From assembly GCF_030161435.1 (NCBI RefSeq), contig NZ_BSSV01000006.1:62001-126000 (forward strand): DNA of 64,000 nucleotides, given 5' to 3'. Shown here one piece after another: positions 29,939 through 37,987 of the stretch; the stretch's first letter is position 1; each line of letters begins with the position of its first letter. Source of the DNA: Thalassotalea loyana. GTDB taxonomy: Bacteria; Pseudomonadota; Gammaproteobacteria; Enterobacterales; Alteromonadaceae. The notes below the pieces were generated by a model. The model was given only the letters and a program-made list of their open reading frames with translations. It was not told where the DNA came from and made no database searches. The translations under genes were made by a program, and so were the position numbers.

Positions 29939-30763
29939 ATGCAAGCTGAGTTAACAACTATCATAGTTGATGATGAACCACTTGCCCGAAAAGGCTTAAG
30001 AGTTCGACTAAGTCAGCGTCAAGATATCAATATTGTTGCTGAGTGTTCGAATGGTCGCGAAGCAATTAATGCGGTCAAAGCATTATCTCCAGATTTATTA
30101 TTTCTTGATATTCAAATGCCAGGTATGACGGGATTTGAAGTGTTAGAAAAGTTAATTGAAGAAAATATTCCATTACCTAACATTGTTTTCGTAACGGCCT
30201 TTGATCAATATGCATTAAAGGCGTTTGAAGTACATGCACTGGATTACTTGCTAAAGCCTGCCGACGAAAGTCGTATTGACCAAGCAATCGAAAAAGTACA
30301 ACAATCAATCCAATCAGACATCGATAAAAACCATAAAGACCAATTATTGAATTTTGTCAGCGATGTTACCGGAAACAACTACGAGCAGCTGATCGAAGGC
30401 TTAGAAAAGGACGAGATCAATAGTTTGTCGAATTACTCCGATATATTGCCAATAAAAGACGCAGGTGAAGTGTCTCGAGTTGCTGTTAAATCAATTATGT
30501 GGATTGATGCAGCCGGCGATTACATGTGTGTACACACCACGGAAGCAACACATATTTTACGGAAAACGATGAAGGAACTAGAAGAGAGCCTCGACCCTCG
30601 TCAGTTTATCCGTTGTCACCGTTCAATTATTGTCAATAAACAGTTTATCGCTAAATTCTGTTCTCAAGTAAACGGAGAGTATTATTTGGTCATGAAAAAC
30701 GACAAAGAATTAAAAGTAAGCCGTAGTTACAAAGACAAAGTAAAAAAAGCTGTAATATCCTAA
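29939..30763 (+). CDS. LytTR-family response regulator
   Basis: This is a 274-residue regulator. The receiver domain has acidic pair D11-D12, phosphoacceptor D57 in LLFLDIQMPGMTGFE, Thr in VFVTAFD and Lys in YLLKPADE. A linker follows, then a LytTR DNA-binding domain from about residue 175 (VKSIMWIDAAGDYMCVHT through FIRCHRSIIVNKQFI). It pairs with the upstream kinase, the two genes being four bases apart. Targets cannot be read here; LytTR proteins usually bind pairs of short direct repeats. Confidence 0.9.
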   Translation: MQAELTTIIVDDEPLARKGLRVRLSQRQDINIVAECSNGREAINAVKALSPDLLFLDIQMPGMTGFEVLEKLIEENIPLPNIVFVTAFDQYALKAFEVHALDYLLKPADESRIDQAIEKVQQSIQSDIDKNHKDQLLNFVSDVTGNNYEQLIEGLEKDEINSLSNYSDILPIKDAGEVSRVAVKSIMWIDAAGDYMCVHTTEATHILRKTMKELEESLDPRQFIRCHRSIIVNKQFIAKFCSQVNGEYYLVMKNDKELKVSRSYKDKVKKAVIS

Positions 30764-30863
30764 TTGTTCGATCAAATTTCAGCCTTTTTAATTATGTGAA
30801 TAATGGCAATTTGTTACTAACGGACTAATCTTTAAATTAGAGTAGGTTAGAGTATTTTGCGCT

Positions 30864-32246
30864 ATGGGTTCTTCATTAGATTATTGGAAAAAGGCACAAC
30901 AATTAGAAGCGGGTCGTAATGAAGTATTGCGGTTGGTGGCTCGTAACGAGCCAATAGATGAAATTCTTGATGTGTTGTGTAAAAAAGCGAGGATTTATAA
31001 TCCTGACATGCTTTGTTCAATCCTAGAATATAATGAAATATCTAATAGTCTCCATCCTAAAGCAGCCGTTGGCTTACCTGATGCTTATTGCCAAGCGTTA
31101 GATGGCGTAAAGATAGGCCCAGGCGTCGGCTCTTGTGGCACCGCGGCGTTTATCAAAGAATTAGTGATTGTCGAGGATATTAATACCCATCCCTATTGGA
31201 ACCAATATAAAGAACTGGCATTGATGGCCGGCGTCCAATCCTGTTGGTCTCATCCAATCATCGGAGGGCAAGGTAAACTCTACGGTACTTACGCGATTTA
31301 CTATGCTGAGCCACGAAGACCTAGCGAGGAAGATCTAAAATTTATCGAGTTAAATGCTTATCTAGCAACGATTGTCTACGACAACCACTTTAATCGTCAA
31401 AAAATACTAGAGCAAAACAAGATTCTGAGTCAGTCCTTGGATGAGCGTTCCCAGCAATTGTTTAACGCCAACCAGGAGTTAAACAGACTGATTTACGAGC
31501 AAGAGCAAGAACATAGCATCAAAGTCTCATCAGAGAAATCTCAGACAACAAACCGACTGATTTCCGGCTTTTCACATGAGATAAGTACCCCGATTAATAA
31601 TGCTCAAGTTTCTATTCACTCTATTCATGACAAAACAGCTGATATTCGACGTGACTTTGATGGTAATCGAATTACAAAGCAACAATTATTGTCGTATCTA
31701 CAACATATTGAGCAATTGACTAACATTTCCAATCAAAGCTTATTAAAAGTCAATGACTTAGTCAGTAAATTTAGAACATTGAATTTTAACGATACGACCA
31801 GCGATAACGTAGAATTTAAGTTAAAGCCTTTTCTTAGCGAAGTGATCGAAGCTAAACGCCAATCATTGGGCCAACATAAAGTCACGATTACTTGTGAAGA
31901 CATCAAAATTAAATCTCAAAAAGAAACGCTGTGGCAAGTCTTTAATGAATTATTAGATAACGCGATTGGACATGGTTTTAATAACATTGAAAATGGCAGT
32001 ATCCATATTCATGTTTATGCCGACGATAAGCTTGTTGTGATTAACCTTCAAGATGACGGAGTAGGGTTGAGACAAGAAGAAGCAGACCGGATTTTTGAGC
32101 CATTTTATACCAACAAACGACACTTAAAAATGCTTGGTTTAGGATTAAGCCTTGTACAAAATGCCCTCGTTACAAAGTTAAATGGAAGTATCTCGGTAGA
32201 GGAGGCTCCTAAAGGCACTAGGTTTAAAATTCAGTTACCACGCTAG
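30864..32246 (+). CDS. GAF-domain sensor histidine kinase beside the nitrate genes
   Basis: This is a 460-residue cytoplasmic kinase with no membrane segment. A GAF domain spans about residues 15-175 (GPGVGSCGTAAFIKELVIVE is typical). A coiled coil (180-228) follows, then the dimerisation domain with H238 in FSHEISTPINN. The HATPase domain has the N-box NELLDNAIGHGF, DDGVGL and FEPFYTNKR. It has no receiver of its own. The gene precedes a NasT-like gene with a 158-bp gap, the place where nasS normally sits, so it may be the signal input for nitrate regulation. That is inference from context. Confidence 0.82.
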   Translation: MGSSLDYWKKAQQLEAGRNEVLRLVARNEPIDEILDVLCKKARIYNPDMLCSILEYNEISNSLHPKAAVGLPDAYCQALDGVKIGPGVGSCGTAAFIKELVIVEDINTHPYWNQYKELALMAGVQSCWSHPIIGGQGKLYGTYAIYYAEPRRPSEEDLKFIELNAYLATIVYDNHFNRQKILEQNKILSQSLDERSQQLFNANQELNRLIYEQEQEHSIKVSSEKSQTTNRLISGFSHEISTPINNAQVSIHSIHDKTADIRRDFDGNRITKQQLLSYLQHIEQLTNISNQSLLKVNDLVSKFRTLNFNDTTSDNVEFKLKPFLSEVIEAKRQSLGQHKVTITCEDIKIKSQKETLWQVFNELLDNAIGHGFNNIENGSIHIHVYADDKLVVINLQDDGVGLRQEEADRIFEPFYTNKRHLKMLGLGLSLVQNALVTKLNGSISVEEAPKGTRFKIQLPR

Positions 32247-32404
32247 CCCGATATAAGTTTAAACGATGCCTTTTGGTGCAAACAGCACCTATTGTTCTTC
32301 TAGCTTTTTATTCAATCTATTGTTTTATATGCATATTTTTTGATGGCATGGATTTTGTTACTAATAACAGCGCATAATGAATTAAGGGTTGTTAAAAGGA
32401 CATT

Positions 32405-33010
32405 ATGGACATCAAACCATCATCTTCTACTATATCTTGTTGTGTTGTCTATCAGGAAGCACAAATGCTAAGCGCAATCGAAAGCGCATTGGACACGTCA
32501 CAGTTTAACATTGAATATCGATACTCACTTGAAGCATTTGGTGTAGATACCAATTTCCATCATGCTAAGGTGCTTGTTTACATGGTCCAATCCATCAACG
32601 ATGAACATTTGAATAGGCTAAGCCAAATAGCGTTAGGTAAACATTTGGCTGTTGCTGTATTTGTAAACGAACCAAGCGATTGCAAACCAGCTGAACTCGC
32701 AGGGATAGGTGTTAATGGCTACGTCGAAGGGCCAATACCTGTAAATAGAGTTCCTTCCATTCTAGAAAGTGCATTAGGGCGTTTTTTAGTGCTTAACAAG
32801 CTCCAAAAAGATTTAGATAAAACCAAACAAAAACTATCTTCAGTGAAACTTGTTGAGCAAGCGAAATTAAGTTTAATGCGTGCTAAACAAATGAGTGAAA
32901 ACGAGGCATATCAGTTGATTAGGAAAACCGCAATGGATAACAGCCAGAAGATAGAAGACGTTGCCAAGAACATCTTGGCTTTGGAGAGTGTGCTCAGCGG
33001 CCCAGGCTAA
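32405..33010 (+). CDS. nasT: NasT-like ANTAR antiterminator with a degenerate receiver
   Basis: The protein has 201 residues. Residues 10-125 have the spacing of a receiver domain, but its key positions are lost: the first strand reads SCCVVYQEAQ with no acidic pair, the third strand KVLVYMVQS has no phosphoacceptor Asp, and GYVEGPIP replaces the usual Lys-Pro. It is therefore a pseudo-receiver like that of AmiR. A helix leads to a C-terminal ANTAR RNA-binding domain (about 130-190, with LMRAKQMSENEAYQLIRKTA). ANTAR proteins bind paired hexaloop hairpins and stop transcription termination. The nitrate operon leader directly downstream holds such a structure. Confidence 0.85.
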   Translation: MDIKPSSSTISCCVVYQEAQMLSAIESALDTSQFNIEYRYSLEAFGVDTNFHHAKVLVYMVQSINDEHLNRLSQIALGKHLAVAVFVNEPSDCKPAELAGIGVNGYVEGPIPVNRVPSILESALGRFLVLNKLQKDLDKTKQKLSSVKLVEQAKLSLMRAKQMSENEAYQLIRKTAMDNSQKIEDVAKNILALESVLSGPG

Positions 33011-33189
33011 TAAGTTGATAAAGAATTGCACTAAGATGAAGCATTTACTGGAAATTCTGCATCATCGTTTAGCATCAAAGCCTTTTTGTAAAACACAGTT
33101 TTAATTTAAATCATTGTTATAATTAGAAATTTACAGCTTGGCACTTAACTTGTTTTAATCATATACAAGAAAATAGAGTAATCTATCTA

Positions 33190-33209
33190 GTTAGGCAAAA
33201 GCGTCTAGC
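33190..33209 (+). promoter_or_regulatory. Leader hairpin P1, candidate ANTAR target
   Basis: GTTAGGC and GTCTAGC form a 7-bp stem (with G-U pairs) around the hexaloop AAAAGC. The first loop base is A as ANTAR targets require, but the fourth is A rather than the usual G. Confidence 0.55.
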
Positions 33210-33213
33210 ATTA

Positions 33214-33227
33214 GTGGGGCAACCCAC
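33214..33227 (+). promoter_or_regulatory. Leader hairpin with GCAA tetraloop
   Basis: GTGGG-GCAA-CCCAC is a perfect stem with a GNRA-type loop, located between the two hexaloop hairpins of the nitrate leader. Classic descriptions have a simple linker here, so this extra element may be a spacer, a tertiary contact or part of an alternative fold. Confidence 0.5.
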
Positions 33228-33252
33228 GCATAACAATAAAATAACTAAGGGT

Positions 33253-33268
33253 ACTGCAAAGGCGTAGT
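33253..33268 (+). promoter_or_regulatory. Leader hairpin P2, candidate ANTAR target
   Basis: ACTGC and GTAGT form a 5-bp stem (one G-U) around the hexaloop AAAGGC, which has A at position 1 and G at position 4, the ANTAR recognition rule. It is 21 bases before the leader terminator. Confidence 0.65.
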
Positions 33269-33288
33269 GTTAATTAGTTTGGCATCGT

Positions 33289-33333
33289 AGCCCATCACTT
33301 CAGGAATTTTTCTGAGAGGTGTTGGGCTTTTTT
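33289..33333 (+). terminator. Leader terminator (attenuator) before nrtA
   Basis: AGCCCATCACTTCAG pairs imperfectly with CTGAGAGGTGTTGGGCT, followed by a run of T. It lies only 15 bases upstream of nrtA, so transcription must pass it to express the operon. This is the expected target of ANTAR-mediated antitermination. Confidence 0.85.
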
Positions 33334-33348
33334 ATTTGGAGAATGACA

Positions 33349-34731
33349 ATGCTTACTAAGAAATTATCAAAGTTTAATAGGTCTTTGTGTTGCGCAGTTG
33401 CACTCGGTTGTAGTGCGATAACATCTTTAACTGCAAATGCTTTAGGCTACCCAGAAAAAGAAGAATTAAAATTTGGCTTCATTAAGCTAACCGATATGGC
33501 ACCAATTGCCATTGCCTATGAAAAGGGCTTTTTTGAAGATGAAGGTCTATATGTCACTATCGAAGCGCAAGCGAACTGGAAAGTTTTGCTCGATGGTGTC
33601 ATTGACGGGCGTTTAGATGGTGCGCATATGTTAGCTGGCCAACCTATAGCTGCTAGCATTGGTTACGGTACATCTGCTGAAATCATTACGCCATTTTCAA
33701 TGGATCTAAATGGTAACGGAATTACCGTTTCAAATGATATTTGGAAACAAATGAAAGCCAACATCCCTAAGCGTGCTGACGGTAAACCAGTGCATCCGAT
33801 CAAGGCTGATGCGTTAAAACCTGTAGTCGATAAATTTGCCGAGCAAGGTAAGCCATTCAACATGGGGATGGTATTCCCAGTTTCGACGCATAACTATGAG
33901 TTGCGCTACTGGCTAGCAGCTGGTGGAATTCACCCAGGATACTACGCACCGCACAAAGGTGATACATCAGGTCAACTAGACGCAGATGTGTTGTTATCGG
34001 TAACGCCTCCACCGCAAATGCCAGCAACATTAGAAGCAGGGACTATTTATGGTTACTGTGTGGGTGAACCATGGAACCAGCAAGCGGTATTTAAAGGTAT
34101 CGGTGTCCCTGTCGTTACAGATTACGAAATTTGGAAGGATAACCCTGAAAAAGTGTTTGGTATTAGTAAAGCATTTGCTGAAAAGTATCCCAATACCACT
34201 ATTCGCTTAACTCGTGCATTGATTCGAGCGGCGAAGTGGTTAGATGAAAATAATAATGCTAACCGCCCAGAAGCCGTTAAGATTTTATCCCAATCTAATT
34301 ATGTTGGCGCTGACTATGACGTAATTGCTAATTCAATGACGGGGACTTTTGAATACGAGAAAGGTGATAAACGTGAAGTACCAGATTTCAATGTATTCTT
34401 CCGTTACAACGCAACGTACCCATATTACTCAGACGCTATTTGGTATCTAACTCAGATGAGACGCTGGGGCCAAATCTCTTCAGATAAGCCGGATTCTTGG
34501 TACAAAGATGTAGCACAGCAAGTTTACCGCCCTGATATATACAAAAAAGCTGCACAGTCATTAATTGATGACAAGCTAATGAGCAAAACGGATTTCTCTG
34601 AGGTATTTTCTGAAGATGGCTACCGTAACCCTCAAACGCATTTCATTGACGGTATTGTTTACGACGGCACAAAGCCTAACGAATACATTAATAAGTTTTC
34701 GATTGGTTTGAAGTCTGGCGAAACACTTTAA
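33349..34731 (+). CDS. nrtA: Nitrate ABC transporter substrate-binding protein
   Basis: This is a 460-residue NrtA/CmpA-family periplasmic nitrate-binding protein. The start at 33349 has GGAGA seven bases away; an ATG at 33343 and a longer frame are less well spaced. A signal peptide runs to about SLTANA (residue 32). The mature part has the family opening [21 protein letters not shown] and [14 protein letters not shown], and the later [12 protein letters not shown] nitrate-pocket region. It is the first gene after the leader terminator and is followed by the permease with a 22-base gap. Confidence 0.92.
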   Translation: MLTKKLSKFNRSLCCAVALGCSAITSLTANALGYPEKEELKFGFIKLTDMAPIAIAYEKGFFEDEGLYVTIEAQANWKVLLDGVIDGRLDGAHMLAGQPIAASIGYGTSAEIITPFSMDLNGNGITVSNDIWKQMKANIPKRADGKPVHPIKADALKPVVDKFAEQGKPFNMGMVFPVSTHNYELRYWLAAGGIHPGYYAPHKGDTSGQLDADVLLSVTPPPQMPATLEAGTIYGYCVGEPWNQQAVFKGIGVPVVTDYEIWKDNPEKVFGISKAFAEKYPNTTIRLTRALIRAAKWLDENNNANRPEAVKILSQSNYVGADYDVIANSMTGTFEYEKGDKREVPDFNVFFRYNATYPYYSDAIWYLTQMRRWGQISSDKPDSWYKDVAQQVYRPDIYKKAAQSLIDDKLMSKTDFSEVFSEDGYRNPQTHFIDGIVYDGTKPNEYINKFSIGLKSGETL

Positions 34732-34753
34732 TTAGTACTTGGAAGATAAAACG

Positions 34754-35746
34754 ATGACAACAATTAGCAAAAAGTTAACGTCAAACACGACAGCAGTATC
34801 TTTGAAGTCATTCATTGTCCCAAATGAAATGATAAAAAATGTGTTGTTACCTTTAGTCGGTATTGTGTGCTTTTTAATTATGTGGGCCATTGCTGCCAAC
34901 AACATACACACGTCACTGGGCCAGTTTCCTGGCCCGACAGATGTATTTAAACAATTTGGTAATTTGTATCAAGAACATGTTGCCGAGCGTGAAAAGGCAG
35001 AATCGTTTTATCAACGCCAAGAAAAGCGCAACGCAAATCGTGTAGCTAAAGATCCAAACTATCAGCCAAAACTTCGTCCTTATACAGGTAAAGAAACGTT
35101 TATCGACCAAATAGGGACGAGTTTAAAAACGGTATTAAGTGGCTTTGCTCTAGCTGCTCTTGTCGCCGTACCACTTGGTATCGCAATAGGGTTAAGCAAA
35201 TCACTAAACACTGCGATAAACCCGATAATACAGATATTTAAACCGGTATCGCCATTAGCATGGTTACCGCTTGTAACCATGGTTGTAAGTGCCGTTTATA
35301 CAACAGCTGATCCAATGTTCGCAAAATCATTCATTGTATCACTGGTTACGGTCACTCTATGTTGCTTATGGCCAATGGTAATCAATACATCTGTAGGTGT
35401 CTCATCGATTAACCAGGATTGGGTAAACGTATCTAAAGTATTGAGCTTACCTTCATGGGTTCATATTAGAAAGATTGTGTTACCTGCTGCTGTACCTTCG
35501 ATCTTTATTGGTATGCGCATGTCAATTGGTATTGCTTGGATGGTGTTGATCGCCGCTGAAATGCTCGCACAGAACCCTGGTCTAGGTAAGTTTGTGTGGG
35601 ATGAATTTCAAAATGGTAGTTCACAGTCGTTAAGCCGAATTATGGCTGCCGTACTGGTGATTGGTTTAATTGGTTTTTTACTTGACCGTTCAATGTTATC
35701 GCTACAACGAGCTGTGTCTTGGGATAAAGATAGCGCGAAACGCTAA
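34754..35746 (+). CDS. nrtB: Nitrate ABC transporter permease
   Basis: This is a 330-residue inner-membrane permease of the binding-protein-dependent type. The start at 34754 follows GGAAG. An N-terminal helix (about 30-52) is followed by a long, charged periplasmic or linker stretch (about 75-125, rich in Arg/Lys/Glu), then five or more helices. The EAA-type coupling loop is near WVHIRKIVLPAAVPSIFIG. The charged insert is seen in NrtB-like proteins that begin with an extra helix. It works with NrtA and the ATPase encoded next. Confidence 0.92.
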   Translation: MTTISKKLTSNTTAVSLKSFIVPNEMIKNVLLPLVGIVCFLIMWAIAANNIHTSLGQFPGPTDVFKQFGNLYQEHVAEREKAESFYQRQEKRNANRVAKDPNYQPKLRPYTGKETFIDQIGTSLKTVLSGFALAALVAVPLGIAIGLSKSLNTAINPIIQIFKPVSPLAWLPLVTMVVSAVYTTADPMFAKSFIVSLVTVTLCCLWPMVINTSVGVSSINQDWVNVSKVLSLPSWVHIRKIVLPAAVPSIFIGMRMSIGIAWMVLIAAEMLAQNPGLGKFVWDEFQNGSSQSLSRIMAAVLVIGLIGFLLDRSMLSLQRAVSWDKDSAKR

Positions 35747-35762
35747 TAATAAGGAAAGTCAC

Positions 35763-36608
35763 ATGAGCATTATCTTAGATATCAGTAAGATCGATATGGT
35801 CTTCCCAACTCCTAAAGGCGATTTCACAGCTTTGAAGGAAGTGGACTTACAAATTGCCAAAGGTGAATTTATTTCTCTGATTGGTCACTCTGGTTGTGGC
35901 AAGTCAACGGTATTAAATATTGTTGCCGGCATACACCAAGCAACCAGTGGTGGTGTTTTACTCAACAACAAAGAAGTAAATACACCGGGTCCAGAGCGTG
36001 CGGTTGTCTTTCAAAACCATTCATTGTTGCCATGGTTAACGGCATATCAAAATGTAGAACTCGCAGTGAAGCAAGTTTTTTCGAAAACCATGAATAAAGC
36101 AGAGATGCATGATTGGATTGAGCACAATTTGAACCTAGTGCATATGAGTCACGCGATGCACAAAAAACCAGACGAAATCTCTGGCGGGATGAAACAACGT
36201 GTTGGTATTGCAAGGGCACTAGCAATGCAGCCTGAAGTATTACTGATGGATGAACCATTTGGTGCACTTGACGCGCTGACAAGGGCGCATATGCAAGATT
36301 CATTAATGGAGATTCAAAACGAACTCAATAATACAGTCATTATGATCACCCATGATGTTGATGAAGCAGTATTGTTATCAGACCGTATCGTGATGATGAC
36401 CAACGGTCCGTCTGCGACGATCGGAGAGATATTGTTTGTAGACTTGCCGCGACCACGTAATCGAGTGGAATTGGCACAGGATCCACTCTATAACGACTAT
36501 CGTTCACAAGTGTTAAGTTTCCTTTATGAAAAACAAAGAAAAGTAGAAACGATAAACACGAATGACGCAAATAAATCGAGTCATAAAACTGGCGAAAAAG
36601 TTGCGTAA
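35763..36608 (+). CDS. nrtC: Nitrate ABC transporter ATP-binding protein
   Basis: This is a 281-residue ATPase. Walker A is GHSGCGKST, the signature is ISGGMKQRVGIARALA and Walker B is VLLMDEPFGALD, followed by the H-loop IMITHDVDEAV. It is a single ATPase module without the NrtA-like C-terminal regulatory domain of cyanobacterial NrtC, so it corresponds in form to NrtD; the name is by position. The start at 35763 follows AAGGAAAG. It is 16 bases after nrtB. The C-terminal 25 residues are a charged tail of unknown use. Confidence 0.9.
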   Translation: MSIILDISKIDMVFPTPKGDFTALKEVDLQIAKGEFISLIGHSGCGKSTVLNIVAGIHQATSGGVLLNNKEVNTPGPERAVVFQNHSLLPWLTAYQNVELAVKQVFSKTMNKAEMHDWIEHNLNLVHMSHAMHKKPDEISGGMKQRVGIARALAMQPEVLLMDEPFGALDALTRAHMQDSLMEIQNELNNTVIMITHDVDEAVLLSDRIVMMTNGPSATIGEILFVDLPRPRNRVELAQDPLYNDYRSQVLSFLYEKQRKVETINTNDANKSSHKTGEKVA

Positions 36609-36648
36609 CAACAAAAAAACGACATAGAGACTATGATATAAGTGTGAT

Positions 36649-36669
36649 ATTGCACAATAAAAGTGCAAT
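36649..36669. promoter_or_regulatory. Inverted repeat upstream of the porin gene
   Basis: ATTGCAC-N7-GTGCAAT is a perfect 7-bp inverted repeat 33 bp before the porin ATG. It could be an operator for an internal promoter or a processing hairpin; no long T-tract follows, so termination is unlikely. Confidence 0.4.
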
Positions 36670-36701
36670 TCGCGATAATAATATTTAATTAAGGGATATC
36701 C

Positions 36702-37880
36702 ATGAAAAAGCAAATTCTCAAAAAACACAAGCTAGCCCTCGTAGTTGGTAGTTTAATTGCTTCAACTTCAACGGTTTATGCTGAGAATGAATTCGGCGAA
36801 TTTGGTGCAGATTTTCGTCTGCGCTATGAAGCTGTAGATCAAGCAAACAGTAAAAAGAATGCTGACGCATTAACATTAAGAACACTATTAAACTTCAAAA
36901 CGAAGGATTACAGTGGCTTCTCTGGCATGATTGAAATTGAAGACTCTCGTGCTTTGATTGATGACTACAATGACACCAATGGAAACAACACTCAATATTC
37001 AGTCGTTGCTGATCCTGAAACAACTGAATTAGACCAATTGTACGTGCAATACAAACAAGAAGGGTTTAGTGCGAAACTTGGTCGCCAAGTGGTTGTTTTA
37101 GATAATCATCGCTTCGTAGGCCATGTAGGTTGGCGTCAGGATAAGCAAACCTTTGATGCTTTTCGCTTTACAGCAAACGAAGGCAAGTGGAAATTTGATT
37201 ACACGTATATCAACCAACGCAACAGAATCTTTGCTGATGAAAAAGACATTGATTCAAACGACCATCTAATTAATGCCAGTTATAAAACTCAATACGGCAA
37301 GCTAACTGGCTACGGTTACTTACTAGAACAAGATAACGACATAAACAACGCATTAGATACATGGGGTGTTCGCTGGGCTGGTAATTTTGACAAAGTGTTA
37401 ATGCAAGCTGAGTTTGCATTACAAGATTTTGAAAATGACACTACCGAATATTCAACTGAGTATATGTTGTTAGAAGGTGGTTATAAGTTTGACAAAGTCA
37501 CTGCAAAAGCGGGCTTTGAATTATTAGGCTCAGATAGTGGTGAAAAAGGTTTCCAAACGCCACTCGCAACATTACATAAGTTTAACGGTTGGACAGATCA
37601 GTTTTTATCTACGCCAGACGTTGGTTTACAAGACTTTTACGTAACATTAGCGGGTAAATTATGGGGTGGTAAATGGATGGTTCAGTACCATGATTTTCAA
37701 GCTGATGACTCGAATGCAGAAGCAGATGATTACGGTAGTGAAGTTGATATTCAGTACACGCGCAAAATTACTAAATATGTAACTGGTGGTGTCAAGTACG
37801 GTAACTACTCAGCTGGTGATGCCGATACGGGTAAAGTTGATACCGATAAACTTTGGGTGTGGCTACAAGCCAAGTTCTAA
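36702..37880 (+). CDS. Outer-membrane porin, alginate-export (AlgE-like) family
   Basis: This is a 392-residue protein with a signal peptide ending TVYA. It opens with FGADFRLRYEAVDQANSKK and LTLRTLLNFKTKDYSGF, the usual start of alginate-export-like porins, and contains many alternating beta strands and a terminal Phe (LWVWLQAKF). GRQVVVLDNHRFVGHVGWRQ is a family hallmark. It forms an outer-membrane beta barrel. No alginate genes are nearby; it lies between the nitrate transporter and nitrite reductase, so it is probably a nitrate/nitrite entry channel. That substrate is inferred from context. Confidence 0.85.
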   Translation: MKKQILKKHKLALVVGSLIASTSTVYAENEFGEFGADFRLRYEAVDQANSKKNADALTLRTLLNFKTKDYSGFSGMIEIEDSRALIDDYNDTNGNNTQYSVVADPETTELDQLYVQYKQEGFSAKLGRQVVVLDNHRFVGHVGWRQDKQTFDAFRFTANEGKWKFDYTYINQRNRIFADEKDIDSNDHLINASYKTQYGKLTGYGYLLEQDNDINNALDTWGVRWAGNFDKVLMQAEFALQDFENDTTEYSTEYMLLEGGYKFDKVTAKAGFELLGSDSGEKGFQTPLATLHKFNGWTDQFLSTPDVGLQDFYVTLAGKLWGGKWMVQYHDFQADDSNAEADDYGSEVDIQYTRKITKYVTGGVKYGNYSAGDADTGKVDTDKLWVWLQAKF

Positions 37881-37891
37881 ATGAAAAAGTT

Positions 37892-37919
37892 AAATGGGCG
37901 CATGCCAGTGCGCCCATTT
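37892..37919 (+). terminator. Hairpin terminator between porin and nirB
   Basis: AAATGGGCGCA and TGCGCCCATTT form a perfect 11-bp stem with a 6-base loop and a TAATAAAA tail. The weak U-tract suggests partial termination or 3'-end protection, letting some transcription continue into nirB, or nirB has its own promoter. Confidence 0.75.
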
Positions 37920-37987
37920 TAATAAAAACCATAATAATAATTAAAAACAGATCAGCATTATTAATATCGTCAAATAAAGGGTAAAAC

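Noticed and set aside
36649-36669. Terminator before the porin gene
   Set aside because: The hairpin is short and not followed by a T-run, so it is listed only as a possible operator.
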